64,000 bases of DNA from Brachybacterium sp. Z12 (GCF_014400405.1 NZ_CP060496.1:1922001-1986000), one strand, 5' to 3'; shown: positions 20,211 to 30,916, numbered from the stretch's first letter. Notes: generated by a model not told the origin, from the letters alone. A program made the numbers and translations.

Positions 20211-21238
20211 CACTCGACCTCCATCATCGCCGTGTTCAGACCTGAGCCGACCCCCATCAGCAGCACGCGTTGCCCTCGCTGGATGTCGTTCTGGATGTGC
20301 GCGAGAGTCATCGGCACCGCTTCGGCGGCGACGTTGCCCCAGTCCCCGAGAGTCATCGGGATGCGGTCCATCCCCACTCCGGTGATCTTCGAGAAGTTCC
20401 GGATGTACACCGTGGAGACCTGATGGGGGATCACGAGATCGAGGTTCTTGAAGTCGTGCCCCGCCGCGTTGGCGCCCTTCCAGGTGTCCAGGATGAGCTG
20501 GATGCCGTTCTCGAGCAGGCCGGCGGAGTCGGTGCGCATGTCCTGCATGTCGGCCACGCACAGCTCGTGGTGCTCGGTGCCGGCACGGGCCTGCGTGTGC
20601 TTCAGCCGGTGGCCCTCGGGATGCTCGTCGGACGGTCCGAGGACGGCGGCTGCGGCGCCGGAGCCCAGGGTCAGGGAGGCGAACTGGTTGTTGAAATCCG
20701 CGCGGGTGGAGGTCTTCGAGTTCAGTCGCTCCACGGTCCCGCGCTGTACCTCCTCGACGTCCTCCGCACCGACGACCAGGGCGTACTTGATCTGCCCGGA
20801 ATCGATCATGGCCGAGGCCATCGTCATCGCGTTGACGAAGCCGAGGCAGGCGTTGGTGATGTCGAAGTTCATGCAGCCGGGCGGCATGCCCAGCGAGTGG
20901 TGGATCCCGGTGGAGACCGCGGGTTCGAGGTGCTGGCGGGAGACGGAGGCGTTGATCAGCAGGCCGACCTGGTCTCGCATGATCCCGGCCTTGGCCATGG
21001 CGCGCTCTGCGGCGAGCACCACGCCCTGCTTCCAGCCGTTCTGGGTGTCGCGCCACCAGCGGCGCTCATAGACGCCGGCGACCCTCTGCAGCACGCCCTT
21101 GGGCAGCCGCAGGCGCTTGCGGGCCGGTGCGAGCATCTCGTCGATCTCATCCGAGGTGACCGTGACCTGCGGAAGGCTCATCTCGATCGCCAGCAGGCTG
21201 GTGTTCCTGTGGACGATCCCTGTGTTCCCGTTCCCCAT
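20207..21238 (-). CDS. oleA: OleA, acyl-CoA head-to-head condensing thiolase
   Basis: OleA joins two fatty acyl-CoAs by a non-decarboxylative Claisen condensation to a 2-alkyl-3-oxoalkanoate, the first step in long-chain olefin synthesis. The intact 343-residue protein keeps the FabH-type triad Cys131 (DITNACLGF), His272 (VIPHQVST) and Asn302 (DWGNVAAEAVPM). It also has Glu105 (QHLEPAVSTG), 26 residues before the Cys as in the Xanthomonas enzyme; this Glu separates OleA from FabH. The ATG at 21238 begins MGNGNTG. oleBC and oleD follow with 4-base stop/start overlaps, so the three genes are coupled. Confidence 0.95.
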   Translation of the reverse strand: MGNGNTGIVHRNTSLLAIEMSLPQVTVTSDEIDEMLAPARKRLRLPKGVLQRVAGVYERRWWRDTQNGWKQGVVLAAERAMAKAGIMRDQVGLLINASVSRQHLEPAVSTGIHHSLGMPPGCMNFDITNACLGFVNAMTMASAMIDSGQIKYALVVGAEDVEEVQRGTVERLNSKTSTRADFNNQFASLTLGSGAAAAVLGPSDEHPEGHRLKHTQARAGTEHHELCVADMQDMRTDSAGLLENGIQLILDTWKGANAAGHDFKNLDLVIPHQVSTVYIRNFSKITGVGMDRIPMTLGDWGNVAAEAVPMTLAHIQNDIQRGQRVLLMGVGSGLNTAMMEVEW

Positions 21239-21344
21239 CAGCGTGCGCTACCTCGTCAGTCCGTGTGCTCGTCGTCGTCGCAGGGGTCCGGAACGGCCCC
21301 CGCACATGCATCCGTCATTGTCACACCCGCTCCTGGGGAGACAC

Positions 21345-22322
21345 TCATGAGGTGGTCGATCCCACGTCGTCGCCATCGGATTCCTCGTCGAGATGGTGCC
21401 CGAGGTGGTGGCGCGCGAAGGCGAGGCTCTGGCGCAGCGTGCGCTCGCGCATCTCCGGATTGTTGCTGGTGGAGACCTCCAGCAGCACCGAGCCCTCCCA
21501 GCCGCGGTTGGCCAGGCGTCGCAGCACCTCCGCGCAGGGCTGGTTGCCCTCGCCCGGCGGCAGGTGCTCATCCTTGGTGGTCTTGCCGGAGCCGTCGGCC
21601 AGGTGCAGGTGGGTGAGGCGGTCGCCGAGCCGATCGATCATCTCGAGCGCGTCATCGCCGGCCGTCGCGGCGTGCGAGAGGTCCACGGTGACGTGGGCGT
21701 AGTCCTCATCGGTGGGGTCGTGATCGGGCAGGTAGTTCAGCAGCTCCCGCACCCCCAGCCGCCACGGGTACATGTTCTCCACCGCGATCGCGATGCCGTG
21801 CTCCTCCTCGAGCGCGCGGACGCCCTCGACGAAGCCGCGTGCGTATCTGCCCTGCCAGCGGAAGGGCGGGTGCGCGACGATCGTGGGCACCTCGAGCTCC
21901 TTCGCGATCTCGACGGTGCGCTCGATCTTGATCCAGGCGTCGCGCCCCCACAGCCCCTGCAGGAAGAACAGGGTGGGTGCGTGGAGGGAGAGGATCGGCT
22001 GCTGGTACCGCTGCGAGTACTCGCGCAGCAGGGCGGGGTCCTGGCTGTCCTTGGGATAGGAGACCATCACCTCCACCCCGTCGTACCCGATCTTCTGCGC
22101 CAGGCGAAAGGCTTCCTCGGCCCCGGCAGGGAACACGGAGGAAGTCGACAGGCCCACCGGGATCCGGCGCTGAGGCGCCTGGTCGCTGCGGGGGTCTCCG
22201 GCCGACAGCCGCTTGGACAGCGCCTCCCGAGCGGCACGCTGAGCGCTGTTGGGGCGGGTGTAGGGCTTGCGGGCACCGTCTCGCGGCGCATCCGTCGAAT
22301 GACGGTCACGGCGTGGGCTCAC
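21345..22322 (-). CDS. sugar phosphate isomerase/epimerase-like TIM-barrel protein
   Basis: This 325-residue protein has a basic, likely disordered first ~55 residues and then an AP-endonuclease-2-type TIM barrel. Metal-binding segments are visible as GYDGVEVM, SLHAPT, IVAHPP, AVENMYPW, VTVDLSHAATAGDD, HLHLADGSG and LLEVSTSN. Members are usually divalent-metal sugar isomerases or epimerases; endonuclease IV is a distant relative. The substrate cannot be told. It starts at GTG 22322 and lies 106 bases upstream of oleA on the same strand. A GC-rich imperfect hairpin near 21281-21306 may separate the two. Confidence 0.85.
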   Translation of the reverse strand: MSPRRDRHSTDAPRDGARKPYTRPNSAQRAAREALSKRLSAGDPRSDQAPQRRIPVGLSTSSVFPAGAEEAFRLAQKIGYDGVEVMVSYPKDSQDPALLREYSQRYQQPILSLHAPTLFFLQGLWGRDAWIKIERTVEIAKELEVPTIVAHPPFRWQGRYARGFVEGVRALEEEHGIAIAVENMYPWRLGVRELLNYLPDHDPTDEDYAHVTVDLSHAATAGDDALEMIDRLGDRLTHLHLADGSGKTTKDEHLPPGEGNQPCAEVLRRLANRGWEGSVLLEVSTSNNPEMRERTLRQSLAFARHHLGHHLDEESDGDDVGSTTS

Positions 22323-22388
22323 GGCATCTCCTCAGGACTGAGCGGGCGTGGTCAGTATGCAACAGGCGGCGCGCCTAGACTCTCCGGC

Positions 22389-23621
22389 ATGTCTGTTCGC
22401 GATCTCACCGCCGAGGACTTCGTCGTCTACAAGACGATGACCTCAGGCGCTTTCGGGGGCCCCTTCGATCCTTCCTCACCGGGGGCGGCACGCGACTTCT
22501 CGCCCGGCCAGACCGCGATCGGCATCGACGCCGCGTCGGTGCCCGGCGGGCTCGACGGGGTCATCGCCGCCGGGGCGCGGATCCGCCATGACCGGGTCAC
22601 CCTGGGCGGCGGTGTGGCCCGCTGCGGCGGTGTGGCGGGACTCGCCGTGCACCCGGCCCATCGCGGCGATGGCCTGTTCGGGCAGCTGCTCACGGCGGTC
22701 ATCGCGCGCTGCGATGCCGAGGGCCTGCCGCTGTCGATGCTCTACCCCTCGAACCCGGCGATCTATCGCCGGTACGGCTACCAGGTGGTCGCCCGCAGCG
22801 AGTCCCTGATCGTGCCGCTGGTGGATCTGCAGCGGATCGCGGCCGTGCCGGATCGGCGACTTGTCCCCGTCACCGAGGCCACGATGCCCCGGCTGCGGGA
22901 GCTCTATCACCGGCTGAGCGCGCATGACAACGGGATGCTGCGCCGGGAGGCGCCGCTGTTCGACGAGGGCCTCCCCGGCGGGGGCTGGTCCGCACTGCTG
23001 CTCGAGGATGGATCCGGCACCGACCACGGCTACCTTTCCTGGACCCGTCGTGGTGAAGCCGCGGACGGCGTCGGGCTCGAGGTGCATGAGCTGATGGGCC
23101 GCACCCGCGCCGACCGCCTCGCACTGCTGCGTTCCCTGGGCTCGTGGTCCACGGTCACGGAGCTGGCCCGACTGCGGGTGCGCAGCGAGGATCCGGTGCT
23201 GGACGCGCTGCCCGGCGGCGGTGCCCGCCCCGATCCCGACCCGGTGCCGCTCGTGATGATGCGCGTGATCGACACCGCAGCGACGCTGCGGGCGCGCCCT
23301 GCGCCGGGCGGCCTGCACGGAGCGGTGCGGCTGCTGGTCGAGGACGACACCGTCCCGGCGGGCACCTGTCACGGGGCCGGCACCTTCCTGGTCTCGGCCG
23401 CCGACGGCCGCATCAGCGCCGGGCCCGACGACGGCACCACCGAGGACCTGCTCGGCACGATCCGCCTCGACATCCACGCGGTGTCCCTGCTGCTGGTGGG
23501 TGGCCGGCGCCTCGCCGATGCCCGCCGACTCGATCTCACCGCGGTGGCCGATCCGGCCGCCGAGACATTCCTGGATGCCCTGCTGGCCGGCCCTCGGCCC
23601 AGCGTCCTGGATGCCTTCTGA
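22389..23621 (+). CDS. GNAT family N-acetyltransferase, Eis type
   Basis: Eis-type enzymes acetylate amines on aminoglycosides and other small molecules or proteins. The 410-residue length fits the three-part Eis architecture: an N-terminal GNAT domain with the acetyl-CoA loop VAGLAVHPAHRGDGLFGQLL near residue 85, a degenerate middle GNAT domain, and a C-terminal sterol-carrier-like domain. The chain ends ...SVLDAF, and a C-terminal Phe carboxylate is the catalytic acid in characterised Eis. The ATG at 22389 lies 7 bases after a TAGACT -10 box, which suggests a leaderless mRNA. The substrate is not known. Confidence 0.88.
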   Translation: MSVRDLTAEDFVVYKTMTSGAFGGPFDPSSPGAARDFSPGQTAIGIDAASVPGGLDGVIAAGARIRHDRVTLGGGVARCGGVAGLAVHPAHRGDGLFGQLLTAVIARCDAEGLPLSMLYPSNPAIYRRYGYQVVARSESLIVPLVDLQRIAAVPDRRLVPVTEATMPRLRELYHRLSAHDNGMLRREAPLFDEGLPGGGWSALLLEDGSGTDHGYLSWTRRGEAADGVGLEVHELMGRTRADRLALLRSLGSWSTVTELARLRVRSEDPVLDALPGGGARPDPDPVPLVMMRVIDTAATLRARPAPGGLHGAVRLLVEDDTVPAGTCHGAGTFLVSAADGRISAGPDDGTTEDLLGTIRLDIHAVSLLLVGGRRLADARRLDLTAVADPAAETFLDALLAGPRPSVLDAF

Positions 23622-23651
23622 CCCCGCCCCACCGACCCCGGAGCCCCCTGC

Positions 23652-24260
23652 ATGGCCAAGCTGCACTTCAAGTACGGAGCGATGAACTCCGGGAAGTCCG
23701 ACACGCTGATCAAGACCGCGTACAACTACGACGAGCGGGGCCTGGCCACGCTCACCGTGAAGCCTGAGCTCGACACCAAGGGCGAGGACTGGGTGGTGGC
23801 GCGCGGCGGCGCACGCCGACGGGTCGACGTGCTCGCGGCCGCGGGCGACGATGTGCGCGCCCGGGTCCAGGCCACGGCCGACGAGCGCGGGCTGCGCCCG
23901 CTGCACTGCGTGCTGGTGGACGAGTCGCAGTTCCTCGAGCCCGCTCAGATCGACGACCTGTTCCGCATCGCCAAGCAGGACGGCATCTCGGTGATCTGCT
24001 ACGGGCTGCGGGCAGACTTCCGCACCGAGATGTTCCCCGGTGCGTCCCGTCTGTTCGAGCTGGCGGACAACATCGAGAAGCTGCCCACGATGTGCCGTTG
24101 CGGCTCGCAGGCGGAGTTCAACTGTCGCGCTCTGGACGGCCGATTCGTGTTCGAGGGCGAGCAGGTCGCAATCGACGGGTCGGAGGTGACCTACATGTCG
24201 CTGTGCGGTCCGTGCTTCATGCAGGAACAGGAACGCGCCGGCGTCACCGTCCTGGGGTGA
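23652..24260 (+). CDS. tdk: thymidine kinase
   Basis: Thymidine kinase phosphorylates thymidine to dTMP in the salvage pathway. The 202-residue type II enzyme shows the P-loop GAMNSGKS at residues 9-16, the catalytic DESQFLEPAQ, the CYGLRADFRTEMF lid and the structural zinc cysteines in CRCGSQAEFNC and CGPC. It starts 30 bases after the acetyltransferase stop, so the two are probably cotranscribed. Confidence 0.96.
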   Translation: MAKLHFKYGAMNSGKSDTLIKTAYNYDERGLATLTVKPELDTKGEDWVVARGGARRRVDVLAAAGDDVRARVQATADERGLRPLHCVLVDESQFLEPAQIDDLFRIAKQDGISVICYGLRADFRTEMFPGASRLFELADNIEKLPTMCRCGSQAEFNCRALDGRFVFEGEQVAIDGSEVTYMSLCGPCFMQEQERAGVTVLG

Positions 24261-24287
24261 CACAGGCGCGTCCGGGTGCTGAGGGGC

Positions 24288-24650
24288 TCAGGAGCTGAGC
24301 GGCTTGTCCTCGCCGACCTCGGCGTCGCCGCCTGCGCTCGCGGTGTCCGCGGCGCTCTTGGCAGCGTCGTCCTGATCGCCGCTGAGGCGCTCCTTGGCGC
24401 TGCCGGCGGCATCGGAGACCTTGCCCTGGACGTTCGAGGCAACCTCGGGCGCCTTCTCCTTGACGGTCGATGCGGTGTCCTGCGCGACCCGGGTCGCCGT
24501 CTCCTTGGCCTGGGTGGCGCGGCGCTGGACCTCGGGGTCGTCGGCCACCTGCCGGGCGCTGCGCTCGAGCGACTCGTAGGGACCGCGACCGGCGCGGGAT
24601 CCGACGACGAAGCCGATCGCGAGTCCGGCCAGGAAAATGAACTTCTTCAT
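24288..24650 (-). CDS. YtxH-like small membrane-anchored protein
   Basis: This 120-residue protein has one N-terminal hydrophobic segment (FIFLAGLAIGFVVGSRAGRG, residues 4-23) ending in the Gly/Arg motif of YtxH-like proteins. A long charged amphipathic helix follows, rich in Ala, Lys, Glu, Asp, like LEA or apolipoprotein repeats (KETATRVAQDTASTVKEKAPE). The function is unknown; envelope-stress roles are suggested for relatives. The ATG at 24650 has GGAGG six bases upstream. It is convergent to tdk with 27 bases between and divergent from putA. Confidence 0.8.
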   Translation of the reverse strand: MKKFIFLAGLAIGFVVGSRAGRGPYESLERSARQVADDPEVQRRATQAKETATRVAQDTASTVKEKAPEVASNVQGKVSDAAGSAKERLSGDQDDAAKSAADTASAGGDAEVGEDKPLSS

Positions 24651-24895
24651 CAGTGCCTCCAGGGTCGTCCGGTGTCTGTGCACCGCATCGTGTCACAGCC
24701 TCGCCGCCATGGCAGGTGCTCGCCGACCGAGCGGTCCATGGGACGGCAGTGGCAGGCGCGGCGGGGTTCGTCCCACTTCGGTCCCAGATCGGTCACAGAA
24801 CCTCCACGTCGCGGGCCCCCTGGCCCCGTATTCAGGCCGATCGAGGACCTACGATTGAGGCCCGCACCGTCGCTCTGAACGAGAAGGAGACTTCG

Positions 24896-27800
24896 TTGTC
24901 CCCGATGCCCCTTTCGCAGTCTCCGCTCGATGATCCCGTGTCCAGCTCCGTGACGGTGGAGGACGTCTCCGCCCAGGTGCGCAGCTGGGTGGAGGCCGCT
25001 GCTCTCCGCCCCGTACCGCGCCCCGCGAAGATGCTCTCGGACCTGCTGCGGGACCCGAAGGGTCTGGACTTCACCCTCGGCTTCGTCGATCGCGTCATCC
25101 GCACCGAGGATCCGCGCGCCGCGGCGGTGGAGCTGCGCCGCCTGGCCCAGGATCCGCCCGCCTTCCTGCCCGCGGCGCTGCGCCGCGTGCTCGGCCTGGG
25201 CGGTCTCGCCTCCCAGCTCGCCCCCACCGCGGTGGTGCCCACCGCACAGGCCACGATGCGCCGCATGGTCAGCCATCTCATCCTGGACGCACGCCCTCGC
25301 CCGCTGAGCGCCTCGATCGCGCGCCTCACGGCCGACGGCACGAAGCTCAACATCAACCTGCTCGGCGAGGCGGTGCTCGGTGCGCAGGAGGCCTCGCGCC
25401 GGATGCAGGGCGTGCGCGAGCTGGTGGAGCGTGAAGATCTCGACTACCTGTCCATCAAGGTCTCCTCGCTGGTGGACCATCTGCCGCTGTGGGCCGCCGC
25501 CGAGACGGTCGACCACACGGTGGAGACCCTCCTGCCGCTGTACCTCGAGGCCGCACGCCGGGACCGGCCCACCTTCCTCAACATGGACATGGAGGAGTAC
25601 CGGGACCTCGAGCTGACCCTGCAGGTGTTCGAGAAGCTGCTGGACCGTCCTGAGCTCGAGCACCTCCATGCGGGCATCGTGCTGCAGGCCTACCTTCCCG
25701 ACGCCCCCTCGGCGATGGCTCGGGTGCGGCGCTTCGCCGAGCGGCGGGTCGCGGCAGGCGGCGCACCGCTCAAGGTGCGCCTGGTCAAGGGCGCGAACCT
25801 GGCGATGGAGCAGGTCGACGCCTCGGTGCACGGGTGGACGCAAGCACCGCTGCTGTCCAAGGAGGAGACCGACGCGCAGTACAAGCGGATGCTGCTCGAG
25901 GGCCTGGATCCCGCCCGTCTCGAGGCCGTCCACCTGGGGGTGGCCGGCCACAACCTCTTCGACGTCGCCTTCGCGCATCTGCTGATGCGTGAGCGCGGCA
26001 TCCCCTCGGGCCCGGGCCACGGTGTCGAGTTCGAGATGCTCGCCGGGATGGCTCCCGGGCAGCAGGCGGTGGTGCGGGAGGCGACCGGCACCATGCGGCT
26101 GTACGTGCCGATCGTGCACCCCGATCACTTCGACGTCGCGGTCTCCTACCTGGTGCGTCGCCTCGAGGAGAACGCGTCCTCGCAGAACTTCCTCTCGGCC
26201 GCCTTCGAGCTGGACACGTCCGAGGAGCTGTTCGAGCGCGAGCAGCAGCGCTTCGTCCGCGCCCTGGACCGCGCGCTGGAGGAGACTCCCTGCCCACTCA
26301 CCGCGATCAGGACCGCTCCGCCGAGGTCGCCGGTGCGCGCGGGATGCTCCCGCTCGGCTCCCCGGCCTGCCGGCCGTGCCCGGCGCTTTCCGCAATACGC
26401 CGGACACCGACCTGTCGTCCCCCGCGAACCAGGAGTGGGCCGGACGGATCACCCATCGCATCCGCGGCTCCGAGCTCGGTCTGGACGAGGCCCGGGCCGC
26501 GCGCCTGGAGACCATCGAGGCCGTGGACTCCGCGATCGCGCGGGCCCTCGCCGCACAGCCGGACTGGGCGGCGATCGGGGTGGAGAAGCGCGCCATGATC
26601 CTGCGCCGGGCTGCGGGGACCCTCGCCGCGCACCGTGCCGAGCTGCTCGAGGTGATGGCGGCGGAGACGGGGAAGGCCCTCGAGCAGGGGGATCCCGAGG
26701 TCAGCGAGGCCATCGACTTCGCCCTCTACTACGCCGAGCAGGCCGAGCGGCTCGCGGCCCGGAGCGATCTGCTGGCCGCGCCGCGCCCGCTGACGCTCGT
26801 GGCCCCGCCGTGGAACTTCCCGGTCGCGATCCCGACCGGCGGGGCGCTGGCCGCGCTCGTGACCGGCAGCTGCGTGATCATGAAGCCGGCTCCGCAGTCC
26901 CGCCGCACCGGTGCCCTGGTGGGGCGGCTGCTCCACGAGGCCGGCGTCCCCCAGGACGTCTTCACTCTGGTCGACGTGCCGGAGGATGAGGTGGGACGCG
27001 CGCTGATCTCCGATCCCCGGATCGACCAGCTGATCCTCACCGGTGCCTCGGAGACCGCCTCGCTGTTCGCGTCCTGGCGCCCGGAACTGCGGATCCTCGC
27101 CGAGACGAGCGGCAAGAACTCGATCATCGTCACCCCGCAGGCGGATCTCGACCTGGCCGCCCGGGACGTCGCCGCGAGCGCCTTCGGGCATGCCGGGCAG
27201 AAGTGCTCGGCGGCCTCGCTGGTGATCACCGTCGGCTCGGTGACCCGTTCGCGCCGCTTCTCCGCACAGCTCGCCGACGCGGTGCTGAGCCTGCACGTGG
27301 GCCGGCCCACCGATCCCACCGCACAGATGGGGCCCGTGGTCGAACCGCCCGGGGAGAAGCTCCGTGCCGGCCTGACCGAGCTCTCCGACGGCGAGGCCTG
27401 GCTCTCCCGGCCCCGGCAGCTCGACGAGACCGGCACGCTCTTCTCCCCGGGGTCCGCACCGGTGTCGAGGAGGGCTCGCCCTTCCACGTCACCGAGTACT
27501 TCGGACCGGTGCTGGGCGTGGTCCATGCCGACACCCTCGAGGAGGCGGTGCGGATCCAGAACGGCACCGCCTATGGGCTCACCGCCGGGATCCAGTCCCT
27601 CGAGCCCTCCGAGATCGCCTGGTGGACCGAGCACGTCGAGGCGGGCAACCTCTACGTCAATCGCGGCATCACCGGTGCGATCGTCCAGCGGCAGCCGTTC
27701 GGGGGCTGGAAGCGCTCCTCGGTGGGCCAGACCGCGAAGGCCGGCGGCCCCAACTACCTCGTCCACCTCATGGACTGGGTCGACGGCGCAGCGGTCCCGG

Positions 27801-28370
27801 ACCCGGCCACGGACGCTGCAGCCTGGTCTGCGGCGGCACGGCACAGCGACCGCGAGCACTTCTCGAGCATCTTCGCCCCACGGGATGTGCAGGACCTGCA
27901 CGGCGAGATCAACATCCTGCGGTATCTGCCGCTGCCGGTGATGCTCCGTGCCGCTGAGGGCACCGCGCCGTGGGCGCTTGAGCGGGTGCTGCAAGCCGCG
28001 GCGACCGCGGGCGCCGAGGTGGAGGTCTCCCCTAGCTCACTCGGAGCTGGCCGAGATCGCTCGCGCGGCGGGCCTGCCCGAGGACAGGGTGACGGTCGAG
28101 GACGCTGCGAGCTTCGCGGCCCGCGTCCCCGCTCTCACCCAGTCCCGCATCCGGCTGCTCGGTGAGGCGGATCCCGCTCTGCGCGACGCGATCGCCGCAC
28201 ACATCGAGGTGGCGCTGTTCACCGGGCCTGTGGTCGCAAGCGGTCGAGTGGAGCTGCTTCCCTTCCTGCGCGAGCAGGCCATCAGCGCTACGAACCACCG
28301 CTACGGCAATCCGCTGCCGCATCCGCTGGATCTCACCGGCGGGAAGGGCTGGTCGCGCGGGCAGGCCTGA
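24896..28370 (+). CDS. putA: bifunctional proline dehydrogenase / P5C dehydrogenase, four frame breaks
   Basis: PutA oxidises proline to glutamate via pyrroline-5-carboxylate. The first frame holds the FAD-binding proline dehydrogenase barrel (LSIKVSSL, FLNMDMEEYRDLELT, VRLVKGAN, LGVAGHNLFDVA). The aldehyde dehydrogenase half follows (LVAPPWNFPVAIPTGG, LILTGASETA, GHAGQKCSAASLVI with the catalytic Cys, FGPVLGVVHADTLEEA, QPFGGWKRSS). Breaks lie at 26288-26290, 26360-26363, 27445-27452 and 28029-28032. The corrected length is about 1150 residues. TTG at 24896, six bases after AAGGAG, is preferred over ATG 24905. No N-terminal DNA-binding domain is present, so this PutA should not regulate itself. 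Confidence 0.92.
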
Positions 28371-28415
28371 GACCGTAGCCTGCATCGGACGAATTCGCCC
28401 TCTGACGGAGATCCC

Positions 28416-29475
28416 ATGGCCGACGACACCTCAGCGCGCCCGCGCGCCCGGGACCCGTTTCTCGACAACGCGCGCGGGATCCTGATCACCCTGGTGGTGG
28501 TGGGTCATACGCTCGAGAGCTTCTCGGTGATCGAGGGCGTGCTCGGCGGCACCCTGTACAAGGCGATCTACTCCTTCCACATGGCCGCGTTCGTGATCAT
28601 CTCGGGGTACCTGTCGAGGTCCTATCGCAATGAGCCGCGACAGGTGAAGCGGCTGCTCACCGCGATGCTCGTGCCCTACGTGATCTTCAGATGGTGCACG
28701 AAGCAGGCAAGGCGCTGCTGCTCGGTCAGGATTTCGAGCTGCAGCTGTTCATGCCGGCCTGGACCATGTGGTTCCTGTTGGCGCTGCTGCTGTGGCGACT
28801 GCTCACCCCGGTGCTGCGCCAGCTGCGCCATCCGCTGCTCTTCGCGGTGGCCGTCTCGGTGGTCGCCCCGCTGGATCCTGACCTGGATTCGACGTTGACC
28901 CTGGGCCGGCTGGTGGGGATGCTGCCGTTCTTCGTGCTCGGTCTGGTGTGCACGCCGCAGGTGCTCGAGCGGATCCGTTCCTTCCGCCACCGCTGGGTGG
29001 GAGCACTGGTCCTGCTGGCGGCTGTGGCCTGCGCTTTCCTGCTGCGGGAGGACGTCCACAACGCGCATTTCTACCTCCGCAGCGCCTATGACGAGGACGC
29101 GACCGTGCTGTGGAGCGTGGCGGTGCGCGTGGGCGTGCTGGTCGTCGGAGTGGTCGGGACTCTCGCCCTGCTGCTGGTCACACCGCGGGGAATTCCGCGC
29201 TGACCGCGGTGGGTGCCCGTTCGCTGACGATCTACCTGCTGCACACGGTGCTGCTGCTGCCGGTCCGCTACGCCGAGGCGCTCCCCACCTGGGTCGAGAC
29301 CTGGTGGGGAACGCTGATGCTGGTGGGCGCCGGTCTGGGCCTGACGGCCGTGCTGGCCACCGGGATAGTCGGCCGTCTCACCCGCTGGGTCACCGATCCT
29401 CCGATCGGGCAGTGGCTGGTGCGATCCGACGAGCAGCAGCCAGCACGCGCCCCGCGCGGTGAGCGCTCTTCCTGA
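28416..29475 (+). CDS. acyltransferase-3 family membrane protein, two frame breaks
   Basis: The start DPFLDNARGILITLVVVGHTLE and the motif FHMAAFVIISGYLSRSY are hallmarks of acyltransferase-3 / Fucose_transf-type membrane enzymes, which O-acylate envelope sugars. The conserved His is in VVGHTLE. The frame changes near 28686-28690 and again at G run 29187-29190; the three frames together give about eight or nine hydrophobic segments and end with SLTIYLLHTVLLLPVRY. The corrected length is about 353 residues. It begins 45 bases after putA, and is convergent with the next gene. The substrate is unknown. Confidence 0.85.
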
Positions 29476-29484
29476 GCCCGAGGG

Positions 29485-30873
29485 TCAGCTGGCCGAGGCG
29501 GTGCCCACGTTCGCGCCCTCGGGGACCTCTCCGCCTTCTTCGCCGAGCACGGCATCGCCCACCACGGAGACGTCGGCGCCGAAGGTCCAGTCGCCCTGCA
29601 CGTCCAGGCTGGCGGCCTCCTTGAGGGAGGGGACGCCGTGCGGGAACCGCGGCTCGAAGTCCTGGATGAGCTTGTAGGAGCCGCTGTGCAGCGACACCTC
29701 GGGCACGTTGTCCACCTGCTGCACGAGAGCGGCCCGCTCGTCGAGGGCGTAGGCGTCCGAGCGCACCAGCAGCAGATCGCTGGTCGCCTTGACGGGCAGG
29801 AAGCGGTCCCGACCGACGACGATCGCGGTCGCCCCGTCGAACACCTCGATCGCGGCGCCCATCGCGGACTCGATCTGGTAGACGGGTGTGCTGGTCTTGT
29901 CGGCCGGGTCCACGGTCTTCTCGTTGCGGATCAGCGGCAGGCCCATCACGCCGTCGCGCTCGGCGAGCACTGCGGCCATCTGCTCGAGATCGAACCAGAG
30001 GTTGTTGGTGTGGAAGAACGGGTGGCGGTGCTCATCGGTGAAGAAGTCCATCTCCTCCTCCGGGGTCTGCGCGGTGTCACGCAGGATGAGCCGGCCGTCG
30101 GACTTGCGCACCGCGAGGTGGCCGCCCTTGCGATCGGCGGCGGTGCGGCGGCACAGCTCCGCCGCGTAGGGCGCACCGGTGGAGGCGAACCAGGAGGCGA
30201 TCACCGGGCTCGGCACGGTGCCGAGGTTGTCCGAGTTCGAGACCGAGGCGTATTTGAAACCTGCGTCCAGCAGCTGCTGGAGCAGGCCGGAGGTCTGCAG
30301 GGCGGTGTAGATGTCACCGTGGCCGGGCGGGCACCACTCGAGGTCCGGCTCGGCCTCCCACTGCACGGGGGTGAGGTCGTCGACGCGGAGCTTGGGCTCC
30401 TTGTTCTGCAGGAAGTCCAGCGGCAGATCGCCGACGGGCAGGTCCGGGTACTTGGCGAGCACGTCGAGGGTGTCCTCGCGGGTCCGGAACGAGTTCATGA
30501 AGATCAGCGGCAGGCGCGATCCGGTGCCGCGGCGGGCGGCGAGGACCTGCTCGACGATGATGTCCAGGAAGCTCTTCCCGTCACGCACCGGCAGCAGCGA
30601 CTTGGCCTTGTCCAGGCCCATCGACGTGCCCAGGCCGCCGTTGAGGTTGATGATCGCCAGCTGGTCGAAGACCTGCTTCGCGTGACCGACGTCGATCTTC
30701 ACGTCCTCGAGCTGCGGCGGGTCGAGGTACGGCTCGATGGTGTCCTCGGGGATCGAGCCGGTGACCCCGTCCTCGAGCTGACCGTAGTAGTGGGAGAAGA
30801 CGTCGATCGCCGTCTGCGCCACGCCTGCGTCGGCCATCTTCTGCTGTGCTGCGGCAAGTCCTTCGATGCTCAT
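29485..30873 (-). CDS. UTP--glucose-1-phosphate uridylyltransferase (UDPGP family)
   Basis: This 462-residue enzyme belongs to the UDPGP family found mainly in eukaryotes and some actinobacteria, not the small bacterial GalU family. It forms UDP-sugars from UTP and a sugar-1-phosphate. The nucleotide loop LNGGLGTSMGLDKAKSLLPV spans residues 77-96. Other family segments are FMNSFRTREDTL, EWCPPGHGDIYTAL, SNSDNLGTV, FHTNNLWFDL and FLPVKATSDLLLV. A TACCCT -10 box (30880-30885) ends 6 bases before the ATG, which suggests a leaderless transcript. The frame is intact. Confidence 0.9.
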   Translation of the reverse strand: MSIEGLAAAQQKMADAGVAQTAIDVFSHYYGQLEDGVTGSIPEDTIEPYLDPPQLEDVKIDVGHAKQVFDQLAIINLNGGLGTSMGLDKAKSLLPVRDGKSFLDIIVEQVLAARRGTGSRLPLIFMNSFRTREDTLDVLAKYPDLPVGDLPLDFLQNKEPKLRVDDLTPVQWEAEPDLEWCPPGHGDIYTALQTSGLLQQLLDAGFKYASVSNSDNLGTVPSPVIASWFASTGAPYAAELCRRTAADRKGGHLAVRKSDGRLILRDTAQTPEEEMDFFTDEHRHPFFHTNNLWFDLEQMAAVLAERDGVMGLPLIRNEKTVDPADKTSTPVYQIESAMGAAIEVFDGATAIVVGRDRFLPVKATSDLLLVRSDAYALDERAALVQQVDNVPEVSLHSGSYKLIQDFEPRFPHGVPSLKEAASLDVQGDWTFGADVSVVGDAVLGEEGGEVPEGANVGTASAS

Positions 30874-30916
30874 GTCACCAGGGTATCGGGGTCGGGGCGT
30901 GCCGCACGACGCAGGC

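Noticed and set aside
24840..24860. Promoter for putA with -10 TACGAT at 24850
   Set aside because: The hexamer is acceptable, but no -35 box at a sensible distance supports it, so I did not list it as a feature.
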